Shown here: positions 25,149-35,561 of the stretch, piece after piece | Numbering within the stretch: the stretch's first letter is position 1 | How the letters are laid out: the number at the start of each line of letters is the position of its first letter | NCBI RefSeq assembly: GCF_009883635.2 | Contig: NZ_CP026115.2 | Span: 5,270,001 to 5,334,000 of the forward strand | DNA length: 64,000 nucleotides | Source of the DNA: Pseudomonas putida | Lineage (GTDB): Bacteria > Pseudomonadota > Gammaproteobacteria > Pseudomonadales > Pseudomonadaceae | Reading direction: 5' to 3' | Notes under the pieces: generated by a model | What the model was told of the DNA's origin: nothing | Databases searched by the model: none | The model's input: the letters and a program-made list of their open reading frames with translations, nothing else | Made by a program: the position numbers and the translations under genes

Positions 25149-26594
25149 TCAGCGTTGGGTAGCGGTGGCCGTGTTGCCGTTGCCCATCTGGTTGATGGTG
25201 GCGCTCTGGTTGGCGCCGCTCTGGTTGACGATGGCCGCGTTGTTGTTGCCGCCCTGGGTCACGTAGGCGACGTTGGCGGTATCGGCCTGCTTGATCGTTG
25301 CGCTGTTGCCACTGCCGTACAGCTGGTTGGTGTAGCTCTGGTTGGCGTAGCCGGACTGGTCCAGGTTGATGCTGTTGCCACTGCCGGTGGACGAGCCGAA
25401 GGCGTAGTTGTCGGTGCCGCGCTGGTCGGCAATCAGGCTGTTGTCGCTCCCGTTCTGCTCGAAGTACAGCTCGTTGTAGCTGTCGGCCTGCTTGGTCTCC
25501 ATGGTGTTGCCGGTGCCTTTCTGGCTCAGCGTGGCCAGTTGGTACTCGCCGTTCTGGGTCAGGTTGGCGCTGTTGTTGGTGCCGTTCTGGTTGATGTTGG
25601 CCGTCTGGTTCTTGCCGAACTGGCCACCCATCTTGTCGCCTTTCCAGTTGCTCGCCAGGACCTTGTTGCCGGTGCCCTTGCTGTTGACGGTCAGGCTCTG
25701 GTTGTCACCGGTCTGGTAGGTGAAGCTGCTGTTGGTCTTGCCACTTTGCGAGACGGTGGTGTTCGAGTTGTTGGTCTCGAACTGATCCGACCAGCTGGCG
25801 TTGGACTGGCCTTGTTGATACAGGTTGGCGACGTTGTCCTTGCCGAAGCTCTGATCGATGTAGCCTTCGTTGGTCTGGCCGGTCTGGTTGACCGTGGCGC
25901 TGGCGCCGGTCTGGGTGTCCTGCCAGACCTCCACCGAGTGGCCGGTGCCGTACTGGTCGATGTTGATGGTGCCGCCGTTGCCGTCGCGCTGGTCGCCATA
26001 GGCGAAGTTCTGCTTGCCTTGCTGGTAGATCTGCACATAGCCATCGTTGTGCAGGATGTGCTCGGAGGTCGCGTAGTTGTCCTGGCCATCCTGGGTGATG
26101 TTGGCGCGATTGTTACTGCCGCCGAACAGCTGCTCGACGAAGGCTTCGTTGCGCTGGCCGCTCTGGGTGGTGGTGACCTGGCTGCCGGTCTGGGTGTCCT
26201 GCCACACGGTCGAGCGGTTTTCGCTGCCTTGCTGGTTCTGCAGCGATTGGTTGTTCTCGCCCACCGACTGGCTGGCGAAGGCGTCGTTGTAGGAACCGGC
26301 GGCCTGCTGGGTGATCTGGCTGCCATTTTCGAACAGCTGCTCGCCGTAGCCGGCGTTGTACGAACCACTGGCGGTCTGGTCGATATTGCTCGTGCTGTTT
26401 TCCTGCACTGCCAGGTGGTTGTGGCCCTTGCCGGTCTGCGTCTGGGTGGCCGAGGCGAACGGCGCGACCGTCTGCTGCACTTCGGCGATGTTCTGGTTAC
26501 CGGTCTGCGACTGGTTCGAGGTGCTGTCGTCAGCCATGACCTGGCCGGCCAAGGCCAGGACGATAGCGGCGCTTAGGGGGGCGAGCTTGAACAT
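25149..26594 (-). CDS. csgA: Long CsgA-like curlin (major amyloid subunit)
   Basis: The 481-residue secreted protein starts at ATG 26594 (GGAGG 7 nt upstream), with a signal peptide ending MA-DDSTSNQSQ. The mature part is almost entirely curlin-type repeats of about 20-24 residues with the pattern Q-x-G-x2-N-x-A-x3-Q (for example NQTANINQNGTNNSANLTQ). It lacks Cys and is rich in Asn, Gln, Gly, Ser and Thr. E. coli CsgA is about 151 residues with five repeats, so this is roughly three times longer. Several units contain aromatic inserts (STVWQDTQTG and EVWQDTQTG, YGDQRDG, AYGEQLFENG), suggesting two alternating repeat types. It is predicted to be exported through CsgG. Confidence 0.9.
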   Translation of the reverse strand: MFKLAPLSAAIVLALAGQVMADDSTSNQSQTGNQNIAEVQQTVAPFASATQTQTGKGHNHLAVQENSTSNIDQTASGSYNAGYGEQLFENGSQITQQAAGSYNDAFASQSVGENNQSLQNQQGSENRSTVWQDTQTGSQVTTTQSGQRNEAFVEQLFGGSNNRANITQDGQDNYATSEHILHNDGYVQIYQQGKQNFAYGDQRDGNGGTINIDQYGTGHSVEVWQDTQTGASATVNQTGQTNEGYIDQSFGKDNVANLYQQGQSNASWSDQFETNNSNTTVSQSGKTNSSFTYQTGDNQSLTVNSKGTGNKVLASNWKGDKMGGQFGKNQTANINQNGTNNSANLTQNGEYQLATLSQKGTGNTMETKQADSYNELYFEQNGSDNSLIADQRGTDNYAFGSSTGSGNSINLDQSGYANQSYTNQLYGSGNSATIKQADTANVAYVTQGGNNNAAIVNQSGANQSATINQMGNGNTATATQR

Positions 26595-26610
26595 GGTGGA
26601 GCCTCCAGGT

Positions 26611-27081
26611 CTATCGGTATTGGGTGATCTGAACATGCTGGCCATTGCCGGCTTGGGTCACTGAACTGCTCAGGCCTGAGCCGGCCTGTTCGATACTGGC
26701 GCTGTTGTTGTTGCCGATCTGGTCAATGCTGGCGCTGTTGCTGGTGCCGCTCTGACGGATCGCAGCGCTGTTGCCATATCCCTGTTGGCTGATGCTGGCC
26801 ATCAGGTCACTACCTTCCTGCAGGATGTACGCCTCCTGCGCGCCCCCGGCCTGGACGATGCGGCCCAGCAGGGCCTGGCCGTTCTGGTCGAGGGCGGCGC
26901 GGTTGCCGTTGCCTTGCTGCTCGATCACCGCCGCCTGGCCGGCACCGACCGGCAGCAGGCGGATGATCACCGGTTCACCGAGGTCGCTGCCGGGTGCCAG
27001 GTCGGCGTTGTCCATCAGGTCATCGGCCCCGGCCTGGCCCGACAGGGCCAGGCTCAGCAGCAGTGGATACAGGCGCTTCAT
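26611..27081 (-). CDS. csgB: CsgB-like curlin nucleator
   Basis: The 156-residue secreted protein has a signal peptide ending AGA-DD, a non-repeat segment and about five curlin repeats (AAVIEQQGNGNRAALDQNG, SASIDQIGNNNSASIEQAG). It ends in HVQITQYR, a basic end as in CsgB nucleators. It lies 16 nt upstream of the CsgA-like gene on the same strand. It should be surface-bound through CsgF and seed the polymerisation. Confidence 0.87.
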   Translation of the reverse strand: MKRLYPLLLSLALSGQAGADDLMDNADLAPGSDLGEPVIIRLLPVGAGQAAVIEQQGNGNRAALDQNGQALLGRIVQAGGAQEAYILQEGSDLMASISQQGYGNSAAIRQSGTSNSASIDQIGNNNSASIEQAGSGLSSSVTQAGNGQHVQITQYR

Positions 27082-27096
27082 GGCGTTCTCCCGGCC

Positions 27097-29328
27097 TTAC
27101 TGCACGGTTACGTTGACGGTACGGGTACTGCCCTGGCTGCTCGTCACGGTGGCGGTCGGTGCGGCCGTCGGGACGATCGTGGTGCTGTTGCTCACCGTCA
27201 GGCGCCAGCGGCCGGTCACCGGTACCGTGGTGGTGCCGAGGGTCTGCACGCCGGTGGTGGTGGTGACCCGCACGGTGATGGTGTTGCCGGTAGTCACTGA
27301 CGAGGTGCCGCTGACATCCCAGTTGTACCGGTTGTTCGAGCGGGCCAGGACGGTGGCTGCGGTGACCGCGAAGGTCTCGGCGGCAGGGCGTGGCGACACG
27401 TTGACGGTGACCGTGCCCGGGTTGGACAGCGCCCCCAGCGAGTCCCGCACCTGATAGGTGAAGGTGGTGCTGAACGCCGTGGTCACCGTGGCTGGCGGGG
27501 TGTAGGTGACCGTGCTGCCATCGGTACTCACCGTGCCGCGGCCCGCAGCAGGTTGCGTCACGTTGGCGACCACCAGCGGCGTGTTGCCTTCAGGGTCGGC
27601 GGCGCCTGCGAGCACGTTGATGGTCAGGGGCACGCCCAGGGTTGCCACGGTTTGCGCGGTGACGGTTGGCGGCTGGTTCGGTGCGACGTTGATGGTGACC
27701 GTGGCCGGCACCGACTTGAGCCCCTTGGCATCCATCGCCCGGTAGCTGAAGGTGGCCACCAGTGGTTGCGTGGCGCCGGCAGGTGGGGTGTAAGTCACCG
27801 AGGTGGTGCCGTTGAGCACCACGCCGCCCAGGCCGGTACCGGGTTGGGTGAGGTCGCTGATGGTCAGCGGCACGTTGCCGTCAGGGTCGCTGTCGTTCTG
27901 CAGCAGGTTCAGGGTCAACGGCACGCCGACACTGGTGCTGCCGCTGTCGGCCTGGGCCAGCGGTGCCTGGTTGTCGGCCTCGACCGGGGCGTTGCCGACC
28001 ACCACCACCGGTTCCACGTCACTGCCGCCGTGAGCAGATTTGACCGTGACGCTGGCCGGCGGTTGAGCGAGGTCATTGACGGTGAGGGTCTGCAACGTGC
28101 CCGACTTGGACAACCGGCCATAACCCTGTGCCAGCATGTCGGGAATGACCACTTCGTCACTGGAGCGGGCTTCGATCACCAAGCGCTTGTTGGCCCAGTC
28201 GTAGCGCGCGGTGCTGATTTTCACCACGTCGGTGAGCTTGCTCGACAGTGCCGTCGGGCGCGTGCCACCGGTGGTGGTACTGGCGGTGACCACTACCACC
28301 GCTGGCGGTGCCGCCTGGCTCAGTTGCTGGCTGAAGAACAGCCCGTTGTTGTCCGGCAGCAGGCTGAACTGGCAAGGCGAGGGCGGTGTGCCGACCAGTG
28401 CCAGGCCATTGCGCATGCACACGCTGGCATTATTGGGGGCCTTGGCGAACACTTCGACGCGGCTGCCTGCGCCATTGCGCGAGTAGGTGGCGCGCTCCAG
28501 GGTCACCGGGGTTTGCGCACGCTGGTCGAGGACCTTGCCCGACACCGTGAAGACGTTGGTCTGGATGGTACCGGCCGGGCCGTCGATGCGCACGAAGTTG
28601 GTATTGAACGGGCTACCGGTCACGGCCTCGGTGATATTCGGGTCGCCGACAAAGGTCTCGGTGGCGCTGGTGTCTGGATTCACTTCGGTATAGGGGCCGC
28701 CGACCCCGCGCAACCATGGGCCGAGGTTGCCGTTCAGGGCCCCGGTGAAGTTGCCCGGTGCACCGATGCCGATATCGCGGGTGATGTTGATCGCGCGACG
28801 CCCGGCAGTGGTGACATTGACCGTCTCCACGCCGTATGGGTGGGTAATGGTATAGGTGCCGGTGCGGGGTACCGAGGCGCGGATACGAATGCGGGCAAAG
28901 CTCTGCTGATCGCCGTCGACCGGGTTTTCCGCGGCGAACGCAGCTTCCAGGCCGGCGACATAGACTTCGAGCTCATAGCCGCTGTTGCCTACTTGCGGGA
29001 TTTCAGTTTCCGCGAGGAACCAGAACATCTCCGGGGGCCAGTTGTCGGGGAACACCAGTGGCAAGGCATCGTCGTAGACGCCCGGCTCGGGCAGCAAGGT
29101 GCACATGTAGGCCGGTGCCCCTGGCGCACCGGGCGCCCGGCTGCTGGTGGCCCGTGACTGGCACAGCTCCAGGGACAAATCGTTGGCGTCCTTGTACCAC
29201 ATCGGATAGCCGCCAGTTGCAAAGGTGTAAGGGCCCGGATCGACATCCGAAAGCGCTGCCCAGGCAGCGCTGGTGACGGTCAGGGAGAAACCGGCGGCCA
29301 ACAGCGCACGGCGTTGCCAAGTGTTCAT
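27097..29328 (-). CDS. Large secreted protein with DPGPY N-terminal domain and cadherin/Ig-like repeats
   Basis: The 743-residue protein starts at ATG 29328 (AGGAGG upstream) with a signal peptide to about residue 25. Residues 26-240 form a domain shared with the next gene (VDPGPYTFATGGYPMWYKD, GAPGAPAYMCTLLPEPGV). From about residue 455 come two tandem bacterial Ig/cadherin-like repeats (NQAPLAQADSGSTSVGVPLTLNLLQNDSDPDGN; NQPPTVTAQTVATLGVPLTINVLAG). The function is not known. Its place in the curlin operon, just before csgB, suggests an extracellular matrix or fibre-associated protein (inference). Confidence 0.7.
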   Translation of the reverse strand: MNTWQRRALLAAGFSLTVTSAAWAALSDVDPGPYTFATGGYPMWYKDANDLSLELCQSRATSSRAPGAPGAPAYMCTLLPEPGVYDDALPLVFPDNWPPEMFWFLAETEIPQVGNSGYELEVYVAGLEAAFAAENPVDGDQQSFARIRIRASVPRTGTYTITHPYGVETVNVTTAGRRAINITRDIGIGAPGNFTGALNGNLGPWLRGVGGPYTEVNPDTSATETFVGDPNITEAVTGSPFNTNFVRIDGPAGTIQTNVFTVSGKVLDQRAQTPVTLERATYSRNGAGSRVEVFAKAPNNASVCMRNGLALVGTPPSPCQFSLLPDNNGLFFSQQLSQAAPPAVVVVTASTTTGGTRPTALSSKLTDVVKISTARYDWANKRLVIEARSSDEVVIPDMLAQGYGRLSKSGTLQTLTVNDLAQPPASVTVKSAHGGSDVEPVVVVGNAPVEADNQAPLAQADSGSTSVGVPLTLNLLQNDSDPDGNVPLTISDLTQPGTGLGGVVLNGTTSVTYTPPAGATQPLVATFSYRAMDAKGLKSVPATVTINVAPNQPPTVTAQTVATLGVPLTINVLAGAADPEGNTPLVVANVTQPAAGRGTVSTDGSTVTYTPPATVTTAFSTTFTYQVRDSLGALSNPGTVTVNVSPRPAAETFAVTAATVLARSNNRYNWDVSGTSSVTTGNTITVRVTTTTGVQTLGTTTVPVTGRWRLTVSNSTTIVPTAAPTATVTSSQGSTRTVNVTVQ

Positions 29329-29360
29329 GCTGCCTCCTTGAAGGCGGAGCCTTTGTCTGT

Positions 29361-30689
29361 TCATGGCACCAGCACCACGTCTTCGCTGTCACTGCCGCCG
29401 TTGGCGCTGGTGACCTGCACTTTGGCCGGCGGTATGGGCGAGAGGCTGGTGGTGAGCGTCTTCACCGCGCCGTTGCCACTGAGGCTGCCGATCAGCGCGC
29501 CGTTGCCGGTGCGAGCGACCAGGGCTGGCGGGCTGGTTTCGTCGCTGGTGCTCGCGACCAAAGTCAGCTGGCCGGATGCCAGGCTGAACTCGGCGCGGGT
29601 GATGGTCACCAGGTCGGTGAGTGGCAGGTTGGCCGTGGTCGGGCTGCTGCTGGGGATCGCCACGCTGTTGTCGGCGGTCAGGACAAGGGTGGCCGGGAGT
29701 GCCGGGTTCAATACGGACTGGGCATACCAGGCACCAGTACCATTGGCCTCGGTCAGGTTCAGGTTCGGCGTCTGGCTGGTCAGGGTGACGCTGCCTGGCG
29801 GCGGCGGGGCCATTACGAAAACATCCTTCTGAGCACGCAGGTCACCGTTTTCGGTGTGCCGCGAGTAGGTCGTGCGCAACGGCATCAGGGGCGTGGGCAG
29901 GGCCACGTCAGAGAGCTTGCCGGAAATCGAGAACAGCTCAGTGCGCAGGTCCAGGCCGTTGGGGCCTTCGATGCGAACGAAGTTGGTATTGAACGGGCTG
30001 CCGGTTACCCGCTCGTCAAGGTTGGGGTCGCCGATGAAGCGTTCGCTGCCTTCGGTGTAGGGGCCGTTGACACTGCGCAGGAACGGGCCGACGTCGCCCT
30101 TGAGGGCTCCGCTGAAATCGCCTGCTCCGGCGATACCTATGTCGCGGGTCATGTTGATCGCCCGGCGACCGCCGGCGGGTACATCGAACACTTCGACACC
30201 GTAGGGATGGGTGACCACATAGGTGCCAGCCGTGGGTACATCGACCCGGATCCGCACCCGGGCGAAGCTGACCTGGTCGCCTTCGATCGGCTCTTCGGCG
30301 GCGAAGGCCGCTTCGATGGCCGTGCCATAGCTCAGGTCGATGCCACGTGCGGCATCAACGATTGCAGCGTCGGCGGTGAACCAGAAGGCTTCATCGGGGA
30401 AGTTGGTGGGAAAGGCGATGGGTTGCGTGTCGTCGAACACGCCCGGTGTCGGCAGCAGTGTGCACATGTAGGCCGGCGCGCCGGGCGCACCGGCAACGCG
30501 TGAGCTGACGGCCTTGGTCAGGCACAGGTCCAGGGTGCGGCCGTGAGTGTCCTGATACCAGCCAGCGAAATTGCCATTGGCGAGGTTGTAGGGGCCGGGG
30601 TCGACTGCGTTCAATGCAGCCTGGGCCGGGAGCTGGAGCATACCGGCGACGATCGCCACTGCCAGCGGGTTGGGTATCGGTCGGAGCAT
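29361..30689 (-). CDS. Secreted DPGPY-domain protein, first gene of the curlin operon
   Basis: The 442-residue protein starts at ATG 30689 (GGAGG 9 nt upstream) with a signal peptide ending AQA-ALNAVDPGPYNLANG. It shares the N-terminal domain and the middle region with the next protein: both have GAPGAPAYMCTLLP, HPYGVE, RRAINMTRDIGI or RRAINITRDIGI, and VTGSPFNTNFVRI. It ends with the motif VTSANGGSDSEDVV, which the larger paralogue has before its Ig repeats. Thus the larger protein is this one plus repeats. It is the first gene after the sigma54 promoter at 30745-30759. No enzymatic motif is visible and the function is unknown. Confidence 0.7.
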   Translation of the reverse strand: MLRPIPNPLAVAIVAGMLQLPAQAALNAVDPGPYNLANGNFAGWYQDTHGRTLDLCLTKAVSSRVAGAPGAPAYMCTLLPTPGVFDDTQPIAFPTNFPDEAFWFTADAAIVDAARGIDLSYGTAIEAAFAAEEPIEGDQVSFARVRIRVDVPTAGTYVVTHPYGVEVFDVPAGGRRAINMTRDIGIAGAGDFSGALKGDVGPFLRSVNGPYTEGSERFIGDPNLDERVTGSPFNTNFVRIEGPNGLDLRTELFSISGKLSDVALPTPLMPLRTTYSRHTENGDLRAQKDVFVMAPPPPGSVTLTSQTPNLNLTEANGTGAWYAQSVLNPALPATLVLTADNSVAIPSSSPTTANLPLTDLVTITRAEFSLASGQLTLVASTSDETSPPALVARTGNGALIGSLSGNGAVKTLTTSLSPIPPAKVQVTSANGGSDSEDVVLVP

Positions 30690-30744
30690 GAGTCGGTTCC
30701 TCCTGCTAACGGGCCCATGGACTGGGGCGTCTGGGAGGACTAGG

Positions 30745-30759
30745 GCAACAGCTGTGCCA
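30745..30759 (-). promoter_or_regulatory. Sigma54 promoter of the curlin operon
   Basis: On the minus strand the sequence is TGGCAC-AGCTG-TTGC with exactly 10 bases between GG and GC. The predicted start is near 30733, about 44 nt before the ATG at 30689. Confidence 0.82.
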
Positions 30760-30846
30760 AAAATTTCATTCTGGGCTGTAGGCCTTGTGGGGTAAGGGCT
30801 CCATCGGTTCGGACGATTTAATTGGCAGGGTTTTTGATGGGCGGTG

Positions 30847-30864
30847 TTCCCCAGGATTGGGGGC
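30847..30864 (-). promoter_or_regulatory. Putative activator site, CCCC-N6-GGGG
   Basis: TTCCCCAGGATTGGGGGC carries the same core and spacing as the sites upstream of mnxG and of the secretion operon. It is about 90-100 bp upstream of the curlin sigma54 promoter, as expected of an enhancer. Confidence 0.55.
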
Positions 30865-30910
30865 AGCGGTGGGGCTGGGAGAGCATGTCTTTAGCGGTGT
30901 GGCGCCTGGG

Positions 30911-31135
30911 AGATCGAGCGCCGCCCGCGCGGCGCATCGCGAGCTGCGCTCGCTCCTACGTTTGTTTCGGGCCAATTATTTCTGTGGGATTTGCGCGCGT
31001 ATGCCTTGGCGCATGACGCGATATCGCGCCGTGCCAACAAGGCGGTCGCGCGCGCTTGCCACAGGCGTTACTGGCCCGAAACAAACGTAGGAGCGAGCGC
31101 AGCTCGCGATGCGCCGCGCGGGCGGCGCTCGATCT
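30911..31135 (-). repeat. Long inverted repeat element, copy C (centre inverted)
   Basis: The arms are the same as in copies A and B. The central part reads as the reverse complement of copy A (TTTCTGTGGGATT...GCCACAGGCGTTA against CGCCTGTGAC...CCCACAGAAAT), so the element is inserted or inverted in the other direction. Confidence 0.85.
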
Positions 31136-31251
31136 CCCAGGCACCACACCCATAAAGGCATGCACCTCGACGCCCAGAAAAATCTCCCGCACACTGCGGA
31201 AAAAATACCAAGCCCGTAGCCCTGACCCAAGGGCCACAGCTGGAGCGAAAA

Positions 31252-33165
<1,914 letters not shown>

Positions 33166-33166
33166 C

Positions 33167-34900
33167 ATGGGCAACCTGTTCGCCAGGCTGGTGGAATCCA
33201 GCAACCCGCTCCTCATGCGCCAGGCCCTGGCCTGGCTGTATGGTTTCGTCCGCCCCCATCAACGGGCCATCGGCGTGCTGCTAGGCTTGTCCTTCGGCGC
33301 TTCGCTGCTGGCCCTGGTGCAACCCTGGCTGGTCAAGACGCTGATCGACGAAGGCCTGCTGGCCAAGGATTACCAGACGCTCTGGCACATGGCGGCGATC
33401 ATGATCGGCGCCGGCCTGCTGGGCACGGTGCTGGCAGGCGTCAACCGCTACCTGCACACACGCCTGTCAGGGCGCATCCTGTTCGCCCTGCGCGATGACC
33501 TTTATCGCCACCTGCAGCAGCTGTCGCCGACTTTCTACGGGCGTCGGCGTACCGGCGACATCCTCTCGCGGCTCGACGGCGATGTCGCCGAGATCCAGCG
33601 TTTTGCCGTGGATTCGCTGTTCTCGGCGGTGTCGGCGGTGATTGGCCTGGTGGGCGCGGTGGCGCTGATGCTGATGCTGTCCTGGCAACTGTCGCTGCTG
33701 CTGGCACTGCTGATCCCGATCGAAGTGCTGTGGCTGCGCTGGATGCGGCGCAAGGTCGAGCGCGAGGTGCGCAACCTGCGCGAGCGCTCGGCCGACGTGT
33801 CGTCTTTCATGGTCGAGACACTACCGGCGATGAAGTTCATCCAGGCCGCCGGCCAGCAGAACCGCGAGGCCGGGCGCCTGGACCAGCTGGGGCAGGGCTA
33901 CATGCGCCAGTTGCTCAAGGTGCAGGTCACCGAATTCTTCACCCAGGCGATCCCCGGCACTTTGACCTCCTGGTGCCGCGCCTGCGCGTTCCTGGTCGGC
34001 GGCTGGTGGGTGATCCAGGGCACCTGGCAGCTCGGTGCGCTGATCGCGTTTTCCACCTACATGGGCATGGCGGTCGGCCCGGTGCAGAGCCTGTTGGGCC
34101 TGTACGTGGCGGTGCAGCGCATGGCGGTGAGCCTGGGCCGGGTGATGGAGCTGAAGCAGGAAGCGGTGGCCGTGCGCCAGGCCGACTCGCCCAGGCCGAT
34201 GCCGGAAGGGCCGGGGGAGCTGCGCCTGGAAGGCGTGAGCTTTGCCCATGACGGGCGCCAGGGCGCGGTGCTGGCGCAGGTCGATGCCTGTATTGCCGGT
34301 GGCCTGAAAGTCGCCATCAGCGGTGCCTCCGGCGTCGGCAAGTCGACCCTGATCGACCTGCTGCAGCGTTTCTACGACCCGGATGCCGGGCGCATCCTGC
34401 TCGATGGCGCCGACCTGCGTGAGCTTGACTTGGCCGCCGTGCGCCAGCGTATCGCCGTGGTCAGCCAGGACATCGTGCTGTTCCGCGGCTCCCTGGCGCA
34501 GAACCTGGCCTATGGCGCGCCGCAGGCCAGCCGTGGCGAGCTGGAGCGGGTGGTGAAGCTGGCCCATCTCGACAGCCTGGTCGAGAGCCTGCCGCTTGGC
34601 CTGGACGGGCTGCTCGGCGAGCGTGGCCAGCAACTTTCCGGCGGGCAGAAACAGCGCATCGCCATCGCCCGGGCGGTGCTGCAGGCACCTTCGATCCTGG
34701 TGCTCGACGAGGCTACTTCGGCGGTCGACGAAGCCACCGAGCGCGAAGTGATTGCCGCCATCGACGAACTGTTCGCCGGGCGCACGCGCATCCTCATCAG
34801 CCACCGCGCCTCGACCCTGGCCGATGCCGACTTGCACTTGCATCTGCAAGGCGGGCAATTGCGCGTATTGCCCCAGGAGGCGATCAGGCATGGCCGCTGA
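33167..34900 (+). CDS. qhpF: ABC transporter (permease-ATPase fusion) exporting the QHNDH gamma subunit
   Basis: The 577-residue protein has six membrane helices in residues 1-310 and an ATPase with Walker A SGASGVGKST, signature LSGGQKQR and Walker B ILVLDEATSAVDE. I chose ATG 33167, 1 nt after the activator gene. In the known quinohemoprotein amine dehydrogenase system a peptide-exporting ABC protein sends the cross-linked gamma subunit to the periplasm. Neighbouring protease, flavoprotein and structural genes support that role here. Confidence 0.82.
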   Translation: MGNLFARLVESSNPLLMRQALAWLYGFVRPHQRAIGVLLGLSFGASLLALVQPWLVKTLIDEGLLAKDYQTLWHMAAIMIGAGLLGTVLAGVNRYLHTRLSGRILFALRDDLYRHLQQLSPTFYGRRRTGDILSRLDGDVAEIQRFAVDSLFSAVSAVIGLVGAVALMLMLSWQLSLLLALLIPIEVLWLRWMRRKVEREVRNLRERSADVSSFMVETLPAMKFIQAAGQQNREAGRLDQLGQGYMRQLLKVQVTEFFTQAIPGTLTSWCRACAFLVGGWWVIQGTWQLGALIAFSTYMGMAVGPVQSLLGLYVAVQRMAVSLGRVMELKQEAVAVRQADSPRPMPEGPGELRLEGVSFAHDGRQGAVLAQVDACIAGGLKVAISGASGVGKSTLIDLLQRFYDPDAGRILLDGADLRELDLAAVRQRIAVVSQDIVLFRGSLAQNLAYGAPQASRGELERVVKLAHLDSLVESLPLGLDGLLGERGQQLSGGQKQRIAIARAVLQAPSILVLDEATSAVDEATEREVIAAIDELFAGRTRILISHRASTLADADLHLHLQGGQLRVLPQEAIRHGR

Positions 34901-35561
34901 ATTCAGGGTCGGCGTGATCGACAGTGGTTGTGCGCCAGCGCAGACCTTGGTCGCTGCCCGACGCTTCTGGCTGGACGAGGGCGTGCTCTGCGAGGGTGAA
35001 CTGCAACCGGACCGGCTCGGCCATGGCAGCGCCGTGCTGGCCAGCTTGCAAGCCGAGGCCGGCGAGCTGCCCCTGTTACTGGCTCAGGTCTTCACCGAGC
35101 AAGGCAGTACCAGTGCCCTGCAGGTCGCCGCCGGGTTGTTCTGGCTGGCGGAGCAGGGCGTGACGCTGATCAACCTCAGCCTTGGCTTGCAGCAGGACCG
35201 GGCGGTGTTGCGCCAGGCCTGTGCTGAGGTGCAGCAGGCTGGCGTGCTGCTGTGCGCGTCCAGCCCGGCGCAGGGCAGTGCGGTGTACCCGGCTGCGTAT
35301 CCGGGGGTTATCCGCATTACCGGCGATGCCCGTTGCGCGCCAGGGCAGTGGTCGTGGCTCGGCAGCGCCCAGGCCGACTTCGGTGGCTATGTAGGTGGGG
35401 GCGGCCGGGCCGGTGCGAGTCTGGGCTGTGCGGCTGTGAGCGGGCGGATTGCAGCGTTGTTGCAGCAACGGCCCGGCCTGGACCGCCAGCAGGTTTATGC
35501 CTGGCTGCAGGTTCACGCCGCGTTCAGCGGCCCGGAACGACGAGGTGCAGCGGATGCCTGA
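34890..35561 (+). CDS. qhpE: Subtilisin-like protease for QHNDH gamma-subunit leader removal
   Basis: The 223-residue small subtilase has Asp11 in VGVIDSGCAP, His in RLGHGSAV and Ser in GASLGCAAVSG, which gives the D-H-S triad. There is no signal peptide, so it acts in the cytoplasm. In the characterised pathway this protease cleaves the leader of the gamma subunit after cross-linking. The gene overlaps the exporter by 11 nt and the flavoprotein gene by 8 nt. Confidence 0.82.
   Translation: MAAEFRVGVIDSGCAPAQTLVAARRFWLDEGVLCEGELQPDRLGHGSAVLASLQAEAGELPLLLAQVFTEQGSTSALQVAAGLFWLAEQGVTLINLSLGLQQDRAVLRQACAEVQQAGVLLCASSPAQGSAVYPAAYPGVIRITGDARCAPGQWSWLGSAQADFGGYVGGGGRAGASLGCAAVSGRIAALLQQRPGLDRQQVYAWLQVHAAFSGPERRGAADA

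Larger units (their letters stand above)
30690..31251. promoter_or_regulatory. Divergent control region of the curlin operon and the sigma54 activator gene
   Basis: These 562 bases have no gene. They hold the minus-strand sigma54 promoter (30745-30759), a CCCC-N6-GGGG site (30847-30864) and the third long inverted repeat (30911-31135). No clear promoter for the plus-strand gene at 31252 was recognised. Confidence 0.7.

Noticed and set aside
25149..27081. Regular repeats that could be mistaken for a CRISPR or minisatellite
   Set aside because: The periodicity is in a coding frame and matches curlin amyloid repeats; there are no identical DNA repeats with unique spacers.
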